Assembly: GCF_000230695.2 (NCBI RefSeq)
Contig: NC_020541.1
Span: 1,922,001-1,986,000, forward strand
DNA length: 64,000 bases
Reading direction: 5' to 3'
Origin: Rhodanobacter denitrificans
GTDB lineage: Bacteria; Pseudomonadota; Gammaproteobacteria; Xanthomonadales; Rhodanobacteraceae
This document shows positions 18,813 to 27,355 of this stretch, piece after piece. Each line of letters starts with the position of its first letter. Position 1 is the stretch's first letter. The notes below the pieces were generated by a model that saw nothing but the letters and a program-made list of their open reading frames with translations, made no database searches and was not told the origin of the DNA. A program made the translations under genes and the position numbers.

Positions 18813-20018
18813 ATGACCAAGCAAGTGCAAGAAGCCTACATCGTCGCCGCCACCCGCACCCCGGTCGGCAAGGCGCCGCGCGGCGTATTCCGCAACACCC
18901 GCCCCGACGACATGCTCGCCCACGTGATCCGCGCCGTGATGGCGCAGGCACCCGGCATCGACCCGCACCAGATCGGCGACGTCATCATCGGCTGCGCCAT
19001 GCCCGAGGCCGAGCAAGGCATGAACGTGGCGCGCATCGGCCTGCTCTTGGCCGGCTTGCCCGACACCGTGCCCGGCGTCACTGTCAACCGTTTTTGCTCC
19101 TCCGGCCTGCAGTCGGTGGCGATGGCCGCCGACCGCATCCGCCTGGGCCTGGACGACCTGATGCTCGCCGGCGGCACCGAGAGCATGAGCATGGTGCCGA
19201 TGATGGGCCACAAGATCGCGATGAATCCGGCGATCTTCAACGACGAGAACATCGGCATCGCCTACGGCATGGGCATCACCGCCGAAAACGTGGCCAAGCA
19301 GTGGAAGGTCAGCCGCGAACAGCAGGATGCGTTCTCGGTGGAGAGTCATCGCCGGGCACTGGCCGCGCAGGCTGCCGGCGAGTTCAACGACGAGATCAGC
19401 CCGTTCGCGCTGGATGACCACTACCCGAACCTCGCCACCCGCGGTATCGTCACCGACAGCCGCCGCATCGACAGTGACGAAGGCCCGCGCGCCGGCACCA
19501 CCATGGAAGTGCTGGCCAAGCTGAAGACCGTGTTCCGCAACGGCCAGTTCGGTGGCACCGTCACCGCCGGCAACTCCTCGCAGATGTCCGACGGCGCCGG
19601 CGCCGTGCTGCTGGCCAGCGAAAGAGCGGTCAAGGAATACAACCTGCAGCCACTGGCCCGCTTCGTCGGCTTCTCCGTCGCCGGCGTGCCGCCGGAAGTG
19701 ATGGGCATCGGTCCGAAGGAAGCGATTCCCAAGGCACTCAAGCAGGCCGGCCTCAACCGCGACCAGCTCGACTGGATCGAGCTCAACGAAGCGTTCGCCG
19801 CCCAGGCGCTCGCCGTGATGGGCGACCTCGGTCTCGACCCGAACAAGGTCAACCCGCTTGGCGGCGCCATCGCGCTGGGCCACCCGCTCGGCGCCACTGG
19901 CGCCGTGCGCATCGCCACGCTGGTGCACGGCATGCGCCGGCGCAAGCAGAAGTACGGCATGGTGACCATGTGCATCGGCACGGGCATGGGCGCGGCGGGC
20001 ATCTTCGAAGCGCTCTGA
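18813..20018 (+). CDS. fadA: Acetyl-CoA C-acyltransferase (3-ketoacyl-CoA thiolase)
   Basis: Cleaves 3-ketoacyl-CoA with CoA to release acetyl-CoA, completing the beta-oxidation cycle started by the FadN-like protein. The 401-residue product has the active-site nucleophile C95 in VNRFCSSGLQ, the NEAFAAQ block, H357 in GGAIALGHPLGATG, and C387 in MCIGTGMGAA. It starts 61 bp after the fadN-like stop and is followed by a strong terminator at 20074-20103, so it is the last gene of the psrA operon. Symbol used in the broad sense (FadA/FadI-type). Confidence 0.93.
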   Translation: MTKQVQEAYIVAATRTPVGKAPRGVFRNTRPDDMLAHVIRAVMAQAPGIDPHQIGDVIIGCAMPEAEQGMNVARIGLLLAGLPDTVPGVTVNRFCSSGLQSVAMAADRIRLGLDDLMLAGGTESMSMVPMMGHKIAMNPAIFNDENIGIAYGMGITAENVAKQWKVSREQQDAFSVESHRRALAAQAAGEFNDEISPFALDDHYPNLATRGIVTDSRRIDSDEGPRAGTTMEVLAKLKTVFRNGQFGGTVTAGNSSQMSDGAGAVLLASERAVKEYNLQPLARFVGFSVAGVPPEVMGIGPKEAIPKALKQAGLNRDQLDWIELNEAFAAQALAVMGDLGLDPNKVNPLGGAIALGHPLGATGAVRIATLVHGMRRRKQKYGMVTMCIGTGMGAAGIFEAL

Positions 20019-20025
20019 TTTTTCG

Positions 20026-20060
20026 CTCGTCATGTCGGCGAAGGCCGGCATCCAGCGCCT
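20026..20060. repeat. Dispersed extragenic palindrome-like repeat
   Basis: The sequence CGTCATGTCGGCGAAGGCC and the following GGCATCCAGCGCC form an imperfect palindrome (TGTCGGC/GCCGGCA). It has the form of the CGTCATTCCCGCGAAAGCGG-type extragenic repeats common in Proteobacteria. Only one clear copy was seen in this window. Confidence 0.5.
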
Positions 20061-20073
20061 TTCGCTGAAACAA

Positions 20074-20103
20074 CAACGGCGCCGTATCGCTACGGCGCCG
20101 TTG
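20074..20103 (+). terminator. Terminator of the psrA-fad operon
   Basis: A 13-bp perfect stem (CAACGGCGCCGTA at 20074-20086 pairing with 20091-20103) with loop TCGC, followed by CTCTTTC. It lies 55 bp after the fadA stop. The stem is very stable and the trailing U-tract short. Confidence 0.75.
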
Positions 20104-20126
20104 CTCTTTCAGCAAGGCGAGGTCAC

Positions 20127-20210
20127 GCAGGTTGGGGGCATCGCGAACCCAACAACCCGGCCAACCCGGCGCCTCGCCGGGATTCGCTTCGCTGGCCCCA
20201 ACCTAACGGG
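20127..20210. repeat. Imperfect inverted intergenic repeat
   Basis: GCAGGTTGGGGGC near 20127 is mirrored by GCCCCAACCTAACGG near 20200, with internal shorter palindromes (CCCGGCGCC/GCCGGG). This resembles the GGTTGGG...CCCAACC extragenic elements frequent in Xanthomonadaceae. It is downstream of the fadA terminator and 12 bp beyond the stop of the next minus-strand gene. Confidence 0.5.
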
Positions 20211-20225
20211 CTGCGATCGCGTGAA

Positions 20226-20627
20226 TCACGGCTTGCTTGCAGGCTCCGCGCATTGTCCCTGGGCGCAATCGAAGTCGACCTTGATGCCGCGGCCCACGAC
20301 GACCGGCACGTTCACATGCTTGACGACGGGACGGCCGTCCTCTTCCAGCGTCACCGTGTAAACACCGACCGGCAGCGGGCCGATGCGGTAGCGGCCTTTG
20401 GCATCCACCTGGGCCTGGCGCTGGACTCCGGTCGCCGTGTTGTGCGCCGTGATGGTGTCGCCCGCCGGCGCCTTTCCGAAGACATTGCCCGCGGTGGCTT
20501 GTGCGTAGACCGAGGCCGATCCCGCCGCACCACACATGCCGATGACAGTCGCCATCGCCAGACTCCGGAGCGAGAAGCCGCGGCGATGCCGTGGACGGTT
20601 GCTTGAGAGGGAGCTGTTGTTGCTCAT
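20226..20627 (-). CDS. Small secreted carboxypeptidase-regulatory-like domain protein (Oar plug-like)
   Basis: 133 residues: an Arg-rich n-region and signal peptide (about 1-42, ending VYAQ) followed by a single beta-sandwich domain with AGDTITAHNTATGVQRQA, VDAKGRYRIGPLPVGVYTVT and VNVPVVVGRGIKVDF. This matches the N-terminal carboxypeptidase-D regulatory-like domain of Oar-type TonB-dependent receptors, yet the protein stops there with no barrel downstream. It may be a stand-alone exported domain or the stable remainder of a truncated receptor. ATG 20627 has AGGA seven bases upstream. Confidence 0.68.
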   Translation of the reverse strand: MSNNSSLSSNRPRHRRGFSLRSLAMATVIGMCGAAGSASVYAQATAGNVFGKAPAGDTITAHNTATGVQRQAQVDAKGRYRIGPLPVGVYTVTLEEDGRPVVKHVNVPVVVGRGIKVDFDCAQGQCAEPASKP

Positions 20628-20940
20628 GGGATTTTCCTGATTCCGTTTGACTGTGGGGACATGAGCCCGCCAGACCGTTTGGCAGTCCGCTCATGGGGAA
20701 GTTCGGGACGGTTTTGTCCGCCCGCCGGGCCTGGGGATGGCTGACGGCAGGCATCGCTTCGCTCTCCGTCCTCGGCCACCCGGTAAATGACCGACGCCAC
20801 AAACCGGATGGCCGGGCGCAGCCTACGCCGGCGTCAGGTGACCGTTGAAGGGTCAGAGGTCATTGGAGGCCGGAAGTCACGGCCCCATGAAAGCCGGCGA
20901 CAGTGCACATGCTTCTTCCCGCAGAACCAGGCGAACAGGT
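20628..20940 (-). other. Intergenic stretch with a long hairpin
   Basis: No gene is supported. On the minus strand, 20660-20695 can fold as CATGAGC...GCTCATG with inner GCC/GGC pairs, in what would be the 5' leader of the small secreted protein at 20226-20627. I could not match it to a riboswitch class I know. Confidence 0.35.
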
Positions 20941-22050
20941 TCAGCCCTTCTTCGGCGACGGCTTGACCGGCCAGGGCGCTGCGCGCCAGCAGGCGTTGTA
21001 GAAGTCCTTGATGGCGTGCCGGGCGGGATAGAGCACGAAGGTGGCGCCGTAGCGGAACGCGCTGCGCCTGCCGCCGACCCAGGCGCCGAGGGAGTGTGAC
21101 GAAAGCAGGTGCCCCAGCTCGGCCGGCGGATAGGGCCGGGTTATCACGACGGCGTCATCGACGGCGCGGGCTGCACCGCGCGGCTCGACCAGCACTTCCT
21201 GGCGATCGACCTCGAAATACGATCGCGTTTCGTGCGCCACGATCTGCCTGGCACGGGGTGCGCCCACCAGATCGTACGCGGTCAGCGTCACGCTGCCCGG
21301 CCGGCATTGCAGGACGAGCCGATGGCTGCCGTCGCGGTCATCCTGCTGGAGGTCCAGGAAAGGCGCCGGCGGCAGAAGCCAGCTTTTCGTCTTGAGGGGA
21401 AGTCGGCCATTGTTGGCCAGGCCGGCGACGGTCATCTGATCCGCGGTCAGCCAGGTCGGCGAGTCGCCCGGTGGCGTCGGCGCCAAAGCGAGCCCGTCGA
21501 GATCGATGCCCATGCTCTTCAGGTATGCATCCGCCTCGCCGCTCTCCGACTGGTTCGGTGCGGCGCCCGCCGCCTGGTGACGGATCAGGCTGATGCGGTC
21601 GCTGCCCGTGGGAGCCCACCGGTAAAGGCCGCCGAAATAGGCATAGGTACAGGCTCCGCTGCAGACGGCCGCCTTGATGCCTCGATACCCGGCACGGCCT
21701 TTGTGCCGCGGTGTTCCCAGATGCGTCGTCATCGCGCCGGCGCGAAACAGCCGTCCCAGCGCCATGCCGGCAGCCAGGTCGCCCTGCACGGAATTCAGGT
21801 AGACATCGGACCCGGGCGAAATCTTCCCCGACTTCACCAACGTCTCGAACCGCTGCGGCGCGTCGGCGTCGATCACGCCATACAGATAGATCTGCGGCGC
21901 CCCGGCGATCATTACCGTCATGCGGTCGTCGTTGACCTGGATGACCATCCGCGGCGGGGTTGCGTTCCCGCTGCCACGTGCCGTGGTGCCGTGGGCAGGC
22001 ACTGTGCCCGCCAGACCCGCGATGAGCAACAACAAACCCCGACATGCCAT
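20941..22050 (-). CDS. Exported ClpP/crotonase-fold protein (COG3904-like)
   Basis: 369 residues with a signal peptide (about 1-20, LLLLIAGLAGTVPAHG) and then a domain resembling periplasmic COG3904 proteins, which have a ClpP/crotonase fold: IYLYGVIDADAPQRFETLV, SDVYLNSVQGDLAAGMALGR, and VCSGACTYAYFGG, where the Ser of CSGAC is at the place of the usual catalytic Ser. Function of the group is unknown. A second, strand-rich C-terminal part (about 230-369) ends KPSPKKG. ATG 22050 is preferred over one 18 codons upstream because the signal peptide follows directly. Confidence 0.68.
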   Translation of the reverse strand: MACRGLLLLIAGLAGTVPAHGTTARGSGNATPPRMVIQVNDDRMTVMIAGAPQIYLYGVIDADAPQRFETLVKSGKISPGSDVYLNSVQGDLAAGMALGRLFRAGAMTTHLGTPRHKGRAGYRGIKAAVCSGACTYAYFGGLYRWAPTGSDRISLIRHQAAGAAPNQSESGEADAYLKSMGIDLDGLALAPTPPGDSPTWLTADQMTVAGLANNGRLPLKTKSWLLPPAPFLDLQQDDRDGSHRLVLQCRPGSVTLTAYDLVGAPRARQIVAHETRSYFEVDRQEVLVEPRGAARAVDDAVVITRPYPPAELGHLLSSHSLGAWVGGRRSAFRYGATFVLYPARHAIKDFYNACWRAAPWPVKPSPKKG

Positions 22051-22225
22051 GTGGGTACGCGCCCTGCTCCAGCAGGCGGTGTTTTCGGATTTGCCGTATC
22101 GCACTACTGCTCCCGCGCTTCAAACGATGGAGTTTTAGGGGCTCAAGATGTCCTACAGGTGAACACGGGATCGCGGCTCTCGTCGTTACCGCGAGGCGCC
22201 CAGGCAAGCGCCGCCCGTGTCGGGT

Positions 22226-22729
22226 TCACGGGTTCGCCCCGATCGTCCCCGCTGCCGCATCATCGGCCTCCCCCAGCAGCCTGCCCAGCGCTGCACCCAG
22301 CGCAAGATCATCCAGCACCCCGAAATGCTGCTCGCGCAACCTTCCCTGCGCATCGATCAGCATCAGCGTGGGCGTGTCTTGCATGGCGTAGGCGCGCATC
22401 GTCAGCGGCAACGGGTCGCCATCGGCGTACGCGTCCACGCCGACGGGGAACGCATAGCGGTATTCGTACAGAAACGCTTCCAACGCCAGCGGCCCTTGCG
22501 CCTCGTGATGCTCGAACACCGTATGCAGCCCGATCACCGCCACGCGGTCGGCAGGAAAGGTCTGCCGCACGCGCTGCATCTGCGGCAGCGCGTGCACGGC
22601 GCAACCCGGACACAGCATCTGGAAAGCGTGCGCGACGACCACGCGGCCGCGCAAATCGGCCAGGGTCAGCGGCGCGCTGTTGAACCAGCGCGACACCTGC
22701 CACGGTGGCGCAAGCTGCCCTGTCGTCAT
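22226..22729 (-). CDS. Redoxin/TlpA-like thioredoxin-fold protein
   Basis: A 167-residue thioredoxin-fold protein without a signal peptide, so probably cytosolic. LADLRGRVVVAHAFQMLCPG with the pair CPGC (about 40-43) marks the redox site, followed by VAVIGLHTVFEHHE and a cis-Pro region DTPTLMLIDAQGR, typical of the AhpC/TSA-TlpA group. It probably reduces or forms disulfides or scavenges peroxide; the partner is unknown. The start has GGGAGG seven bases upstream. Confidence 0.8.
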   Translation of the reverse strand: MTTGQLAPPWQVSRWFNSAPLTLADLRGRVVVAHAFQMLCPGCAVHALPQMQRVRQTFPADRVAVIGLHTVFEHHEAQGPLALEAFLYEYRYAFPVGVDAYADGDPLPLTMRAYAMQDTPTLMLIDAQGRLREQHFGVLDDLALGAALGRLLGEADDAAAGTIGANP

Positions 22730-22863
22730 GGTCTGCCTCCCGGAATGGAATGCTTCGAGTTTGTGCGTTCTGCGGGTGGTTCACAAACGCGGGTGTCGTG
22801 CATGCCGAAACTCGCGGCGGGCAGCGCAGCACGATGCGCAGGATCTGAAAAGTCTGGCCGGTT

Positions 22864-23850
22864 TCAGACCACTCGCGGCATTGCCAGCATGTTCATCACC
22901 AACCGGATCATGGTGTCCTTCTGTGCCGGGTCGGATTCGGCGACCAGCAAGGCCAGTGCAGCCAGACCGATGTCGTTGATCACCGGTATACCGACCGCAT
23001 CCAGCAGGCGGCCATTGCGGTTGAGAAAGTCCACGAACAGAAATGCGCCGCTACGCTTGTTGCCATCGCTGAACGGGTGATTCTTGATCACGAAGTACAG
23101 AAGGTGCGCCGCCTTGGCCTCCACCGTGGGATAGGCTGGCTCACCAAACACGCTCTGGTCCAAGTTGCCCATCAGCGCGTCGAACGCGTCTCCGCGCTCC
23201 TGTGCGAACAGTGCGGTGGCTTCGCCGCGAGCTATGAGATTGGCCTTGAGGTCGGCCAGCGCAGCACGTGCTTCGGCCATGGATGGCAACGTGCCACCGG
23301 GTTGTGCGGCCGGCTCGGCCAGCAAGCCCTCGTCGTAGCGCTGCAATAGCAGAAAGGTCTGCGCGTAGCGGCTGACGATATTCAGCAGTCCGCGACTGGT
23401 ATCCAGCCGCAGCTCCGGGCTCTGTGCGGCCCTGCCCACCAGCTGCAGCATGGCCGTCAACTCGCGCGCATTGGCCTCGAACCGCTCGTCATTGTGGCGG
23501 GCGTTCAGATGCTCGCGCAGCACCTTGGTGGCCCACTGACGAAAGCGCGTACCTTGCACCGAGTTGACCCGATAACCCACCGACAGGATCGCATCGAGGT
23601 TGAAATACTCGACCTGATAGGTCTTGCCATCGGCGGCAGTTGTTGCATTTTTTGCAACAACTGAAAATCGCTCCAACTCGCCATCCTTGAATACATTGCG
23701 AAGATGGCGAGAAATCACCGATTTGTCGCGGCCAAACAGTTCCGCAATCTGGTTCAAGGCCAGCCACAGCGTATCGCCGCGCAGCTGCACTTCGACGCGC
23801 TGGCCGTCGGCAGACTGATAAAGCAGGATCTCGTTGCTGGTCTCGTTCAC
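22864..23850 (-). CDS. RhuM-Fic/Doc fusion protein
   Basis: A 328-residue protein of the RhuM/Fic group. The N-terminal half (about 1-115) is RhuM-like with WLALNQIAELFGRDKSVISR and VEYFNLDAILSVGYRVNS; the C-terminal half carries the Fic motif HPFSDGNKRSG at 258-268 with its catalytic His258. Fic enzymes usually AMP-ylate or phosphorylate proteins and often act as toxins. GTG 23850 is chosen because GAGGAGG lies six bases upstream. No antitoxin gene is seen next to it, and I did not find the (S/T)xxxE(G/N) inhibitory motif with confidence. It is flanked by unrelated genes, as expected for a mobile cargo gene. Confidence 0.88.
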   Translation of the reverse strand: MNETSNEILLYQSADGQRVEVQLRGDTLWLALNQIAELFGRDKSVISRHLRNVFKDGELERFSVVAKNATTAADGKTYQVEYFNLDAILSVGYRVNSVQGTRFRQWATKVLREHLNARHNDERFEANARELTAMLQLVGRAAQSPELRLDTSRGLLNIVSRYAQTFLLLQRYDEGLLAEPAAQPGGTLPSMAEARAALADLKANLIARGEATALFAQERGDAFDALMGNLDQSVFGEPAYPTVEAKAAHLLYFVIKNHPFSDGNKRSGAFLFVDFLNRNGRLLDAVGIPVINDIGLAALALLVAESDPAQKDTMIRLVMNMLAMPRVV

Positions 23851-24061
23851 AGCTGGCCTCCTCGGCGATGTATCCGAGGATAGCCGGGAGAACACCGCGA
23901 GTCTGCCACTGCGCAACGGCCGAGACACGCCAAGACGCTTACCGACATCTGCGGTCGGTCAGGTCAGTTTGTGGCCCAGCCAGCTTGACGACACCAACGT
24001 GGAGCCGGAACATTTCCGGCCGACGGCTCGCCGCGTACCCCACAGCCAGGAAGCTCCGCTC

Positions 24062-24619
24062 ATGCGCACCCATGGCACGTTGACCCAATGGAATGACGAT
24101 CGCGGATTCGGTTTCATCGCGCCGGCGCAGGGCACCGAGGAGATTTTCGTGCATGTTTCCGCCTTTCCGCGGGACGGTATCCGCCCCCGCATTGGCGAAC
24201 TCGTCTCCTTCGAGATCGACCTGCGCGGCGATGGCAAGAAGCGGGCGGTACGCATCATGCGCCCCGGCAGCAGAACAAGATCGCGTCCCGCACGCCGGAT
24301 GCAATCAACGACAACCCGCCAAGGCACATTTGCCATGATTGCCGGCCTGCTGATGCTTGCTGCCAGCAGCTGGTACGGCTACTCGCGGTTCGCCACGGAC
24401 CGCACTCAGCCACCTGCTCCGGCAGCACGCGCGATCCAGACACTGCCTATCGCGCCCGCGCAAGCCTTTACCTGCGACGGCCGCACCCAGTGTTCCCAGA
24501 TGACCTCATGCGCCGAGGCCACCTTTTTCATCAAGCAGTGCCCGGGCACGCAGATGGACGGCGACGGCGATGGGAAGCCTTGCGAAAGTCAGTGGTGCGG
24601 GGGTAGTTGGGCCGATTGA
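24062..24619 (+). CDS. Cold-shock domain - membrane helix - excalibur protein
   Basis: 185 residues in three parts. Residues 3-67 form a cold-shock domain with RNP1 RGFGFI (14-19) and RNP2-like IFVHVSAF. A basic linker leads to one membrane helix (about 90-107). The C-terminal 50 residues match an excalibur-type calcium-binding domain: FTCDGRTQCSQMTSCAEATF, then the Asp-rich loop DGDGDGKPCE (166-175) with paired Cys. The topology implies a cytoplasmic RNA/DNA-binding domain tethered to the membrane with an extracytoplasmic calcium-binding, disulfide-bonded domain. ATG 24062 has AGGA upstream. Function unknown. Confidence 0.82.
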   Translation: MRTHGTLTQWNDDRGFGFIAPAQGTEEIFVHVSAFPRDGIRPRIGELVSFEIDLRGDGKKRAVRIMRPGSRTRSRPARRMQSTTTRQGTFAMIAGLLMLAASSWYGYSRFATDRTQPPAPAARAIQTLPIAPAQAFTCDGRTQCSQMTSCAEATFFIKQCPGTQMDGDGDGKPCESQWCGGSWAD

Positions 24620-24677
24620 CGAACGCTACAGGATCACGACGCGGCTGCTGGATTAAGTGGCGCTGCCCCGGAAACGG

Positions 24678-24707
24678 GAACGACGCCGTTGTGATGCGGC
24701 GCCGTTC
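24678..24707. terminator. Bidirectional hairpin terminator
   Basis: GAACGACGCCG at 24678-24688 pairs with CGGCGCCGTTC at 24697-24707 (10 of 11 pairs, one A-C mismatch), loop 8 bases. It lies between the convergent stops at 24619 and 24735 and can serve both. T-runs are weak on each side. Confidence 0.55.
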
Positions 24708-24734
24708 TCGTATCAGGAAGTAGCTCTGCCCCAG

Positions 24735-25325
24735 TTACGAGCCGTGGTGTGACGTCAAGTTGACATTCAGATCGGCAATGAGCTGACGCAGGATGTTGTC
24801 GACTGCGAGCTTGGTCGACTGTTGCACAGCGTTCTTCATGGCAAACGCGCCGCCCCAGAACATCTTGCCGCCCTGCGTAGTGCCATCGGCCTGGTATACC
24901 TTGCTGAAGACATCTTGGTTGCCGCGCCGATAGGTGACTTTGAGTGAGACGTGTGCTCCAAGCTCGACGTAGGTGTAACTCTGCAGGTCGAAAACGAGCA
25001 GGCCATCATTGGCGGTGCCGCCCTCAGATTTCGCGAGTTTGCCGAATGCGGCCTGCACATCATGTGACTGCAAGGTATCGTCCAGCACCTGGCCAAACTG
25101 CACGACCCACACGTTTGCATAGCCAGCCATCGCGGAGCGGAACTCATAATGATTCGCGACAGTTGCTGGCGAGATCGTGTATTCCGATGCCGCCTTGGTT
25201 GATGGAAGCTGTGACGCGCCCTGATTGTTGATCAGGTATTGCGAATAGTCCTTTGCCACATCGTGTCTGATCGAACATCCGGACAGCAGCAAAGCCGCTG
25301 CAAATACAGCAAGAAGTGTCTTCAT
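24735..25325 (-). CDS. Uncharacterised lipoprotein
   Basis: 196 residues with a lipoprotein signal peptide and lipobox LSGC (Cys about 17). The mature domain reads VWVVQFGQVLDDTLQSHDVQ and LLVFDLQSYTYVELGAHVSL, suggesting a mixed alpha/beta outer-membrane-anchored domain; I do not recognise the family. ATG 25325 is preceded by AAGGA; upstream in-frame sequence is not protein-like. Base composition is lower in GC than its neighbours (ATT, AAT, GAT codons are common), which could reflect recent acquisition. Confidence 0.72.
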   Translation of the reverse strand: MKTLLAVFAAALLLSGCSIRHDVAKDYSQYLINNQGASQLPSTKAASEYTISPATVANHYEFRSAMAGYANVWVVQFGQVLDDTLQSHDVQAAFGKLAKSEGGTANDGLLVFDLQSYTYVELGAHVSLKVTYRRGNQDVFSKVYQADGTTQGGKMFWGGAFAMKNAVQQSTKLAVDNILRQLIADLNVNLTSHHGS

Positions 25326-25384
25326 GTTTCCTTGCTCCCCTGTCTTCGTTGTAACTTCAAGAACCGCAACAACACTAGTACTAC

Positions 25385-25993
25385 TTACCGCTCGCGTTGC
25401 TGCGCCCGAAACACCCGCCTGACCTCCGGTTCCAGCACATCCACCTGCCGCTTCTGCTGAAACATCGCCCGCTCCCCTGCCCCGAGCTGGCAATTCCGCG
25501 ACAACGTGTCTGCGCCTTCCGAAGTGGTAGCCAGGAGGTCCTGCACGTTGACGACCACGCTCAGCGTGTCGCCCAGCGGTTCCAGCGCGAGGCAGATGGT
25601 GTCGATGGTGGCCATGCTGCGGTACTGACTACCGCCGACCAGCACCAGCAGGTTGGCGTTGTCGATCCAGACGGCGGACTGCACGCCTTGCAACGGGCGC
25701 ACGGCGGCGCGGGCGGCTTCGTGGTCGATGCGGCGGGACGCGTCGGCCAGATGCATGTCGCGCATCAGGTTCTTGTGCATCGCGTTGATGTGCGCCTGCA
25801 TGGCGCGCTGGTCGCCGCTCAGGCCCGCCACCTCGACGCCGGCGAGATGGCCGGCGGTGATCAGCGGGTTCATGTCCTGGCCGGCCTGTTGCGGTCGGCG
25901 TGTAGCGGTGGTCGCTTCCCCGTCTGCCTTGCTGCAGCCGGTCGCGGCGACACAGGTGATGGCGGCGGCGATCAGCCAGCGCTGCATGGACAT
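25385..25993 (-). CDS. Uncharacterised lipoprotein with conserved C-terminal helix
   Basis: 202 residues with a signal peptide and lipobox AATGC (Cys about 20). The mature part contains MNPLITAGHLAGVEVAGLSG, a helical MQAHINAMHKNLMRDMHLAD stretch and SAVWIDNANLLVLVGGSQYR. It looks like a small envelope protein; no family recognised. GGGGGGAA lies upstream of ATG 25993; a second ATG two codons on is also possible. It follows the preceding lipoprotein gene on the same strand after 59 bp, so the two may form a transcriptional unit with this gene first. Confidence 0.65.
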   Translation of the reverse strand: MSMQRWLIAAAITCVAATGCSKADGEATTATRRPQQAGQDMNPLITAGHLAGVEVAGLSGDQRAMQAHINAMHKNLMRDMHLADASRRIDHEAARAAVRPLQGVQSAVWIDNANLLVLVGGSQYRSMATIDTICLALEPLGDTLSVVVNVQDLLATTSEGADTLSRNCQLGAGERAMFQQKRQVDVLEPEVRRVFRAQQRER

Positions 25994-26279
25994 CCATTCC
26001 CCCCCCGGAATACCGGCCGAGCATAGCTCAGCGAAAAGGTGATGGCATGCTTTGCCGGCCCTGCGCGATGCTTCCGCTGCCATCGCGGCGCAAGAAACGG
26101 AGTGCGCGGCCGGCCACGAAAGGCCGATCCTGATGACTCCACCCTATTGTTGGCACGCCTTCCGGCACAGGCGCCGGAAGGCGCAATGGCGTGTGATGCA
26201 CAGCCGGCAGGCGACTCCGCGGAAGGCACGGACCGTGGCCGGTACCGAACCGTTTTCAGACTGCGAAGCGAGACCGCCC

Positions 26280-27293
26280 ATGACGATGCGCCCGGCAGCA
26301 CCCCGAACTCCGCACCGGCGCTGCTTGCGCCGGCTGGCATGGAGCCTGTCCTGCGCTGCCCTGTTGCCGCTCGCTGCACTGGCGCAGGACGTGCCGTCCC
26401 GCGCCGTCACGCCGGTGTCCGCGGCATCGCCGCCGCGCCAGTCGCAGGACGATGCCTGGTGGACCGGGCCGATGCTGGCGAACTCCGCCGCCACCCTGCC
26501 GCGCGGCCACGTCCTGATCGAGCCTTATGTCTATGACGTGTCCTCGCCGCATGCCGACGGCTACGGTTCGCTCACCTACATGCTCTACGGCCTCACCGAC
26601 CGGCTGACGGTCGGCCTGATGCCGGTGCTGGGCTACAACCGCATGGATGGCCCGGGCGACAGCAGCGGGATCGGGCTGGGCGACGTCAGCGTGCAGGCGC
26701 AGTACCGGCTGACCGATGTGCCGGCGGGCAGTTCGCGGCCCACGGTCTCGCTGCAACTGCAGGAAACCCTGCCGACCGGCAAGTACGACCGGCTGGGCCG
26801 GCGACCCGGCAACGGCCTGGGCAGCGGCGCCACCACCACTACGCTGCAGGTCAACACGCAGACGTATTTCTGGTTGTCCAACGGCCGCATCCTGCGCATG
26901 CGCTTCAACGTGGCGCAATCATTCTCGACGCGGGCACGGGTCGAGGACATCAGCGTCTACGGCACCCCGGACGGCTTTCGCGGGCACGCCCGGCCGGGGC
27001 GTTCGTTCTTCGTCAATGCGGCCTGGGAGTACAGCCTCAGCCAGCGCTGGGTGCTGGCGCTCGACCTCACCTACCGGCGCAGCCACGGTGCCCGCGTGCG
27101 CGGCGACGACCTCAATGGCGTGCCTGCCTTGCGTCTGGACGGCCGCTCCAGCGAGGCGTTCGGCTTTGCCCCGGCCATCGAGTACAGCTGGAGTCCGCGG
27201 CTCGGCGTGCTGTTCGGCACCCGCGTGATCACCGGCGGGCACAACACCGCGACCACGATCACGCCGGCGGTGGCCTTCAACTACGTGCACTGA
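26280..27293 (+). CDS. Outer-membrane beta-barrel 'transporter' family protein
   Basis: 337 residues with an Arg-rich n-region and signal peptide (about 1-36, ending LAALAQD). The mature chain is a series of amphipathic strands (GHVLIEPYVYDVSSP, LTVGLMPVLGYNRMDG, PTVSLQLQETLPTGKYDRLG, ITPAVAFNYVH), matching the MetA-pathway-of-phenol-degradation/transporter family of small barrels. Cargo unknown. ATG 26280 was chosen because the signal peptide begins there; the longer upstream frame is Arg-rich noise. Confidence 0.78.
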   Translation: MTMRPAAPRTPHRRCLRRLAWSLSCAALLPLAALAQDVPSRAVTPVSAASPPRQSQDDAWWTGPMLANSAATLPRGHVLIEPYVYDVSSPHADGYGSLTYMLYGLTDRLTVGLMPVLGYNRMDGPGDSSGIGLGDVSVQAQYRLTDVPAGSSRPTVSLQLQETLPTGKYDRLGRRPGNGLGSGATTTTLQVNTQTYFWLSNGRILRMRFNVAQSFSTRARVEDISVYGTPDGFRGHARPGRSFFVNAAWEYSLSQRWVLALDLTYRRSHGARVRGDDLNGVPALRLDGRSSEAFGFAPAIEYSWSPRLGVLFGTRVITGGHNTATTITPAVAFNYVH

Positions 27294-27355
27294 GGCCTGC
27301 ATCGCTCGCTATCCGCCCTTGTCGACACGGTGGAAGCGAACACGTTCCCGGATAC

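Noticed and set aside
22117..22135. TCAAACGATGGAGTTT as another PsrA operator
   Set aside because: Spacer is six bases, the second half-site is imperfect, and the neighbouring genes have no lipid role.
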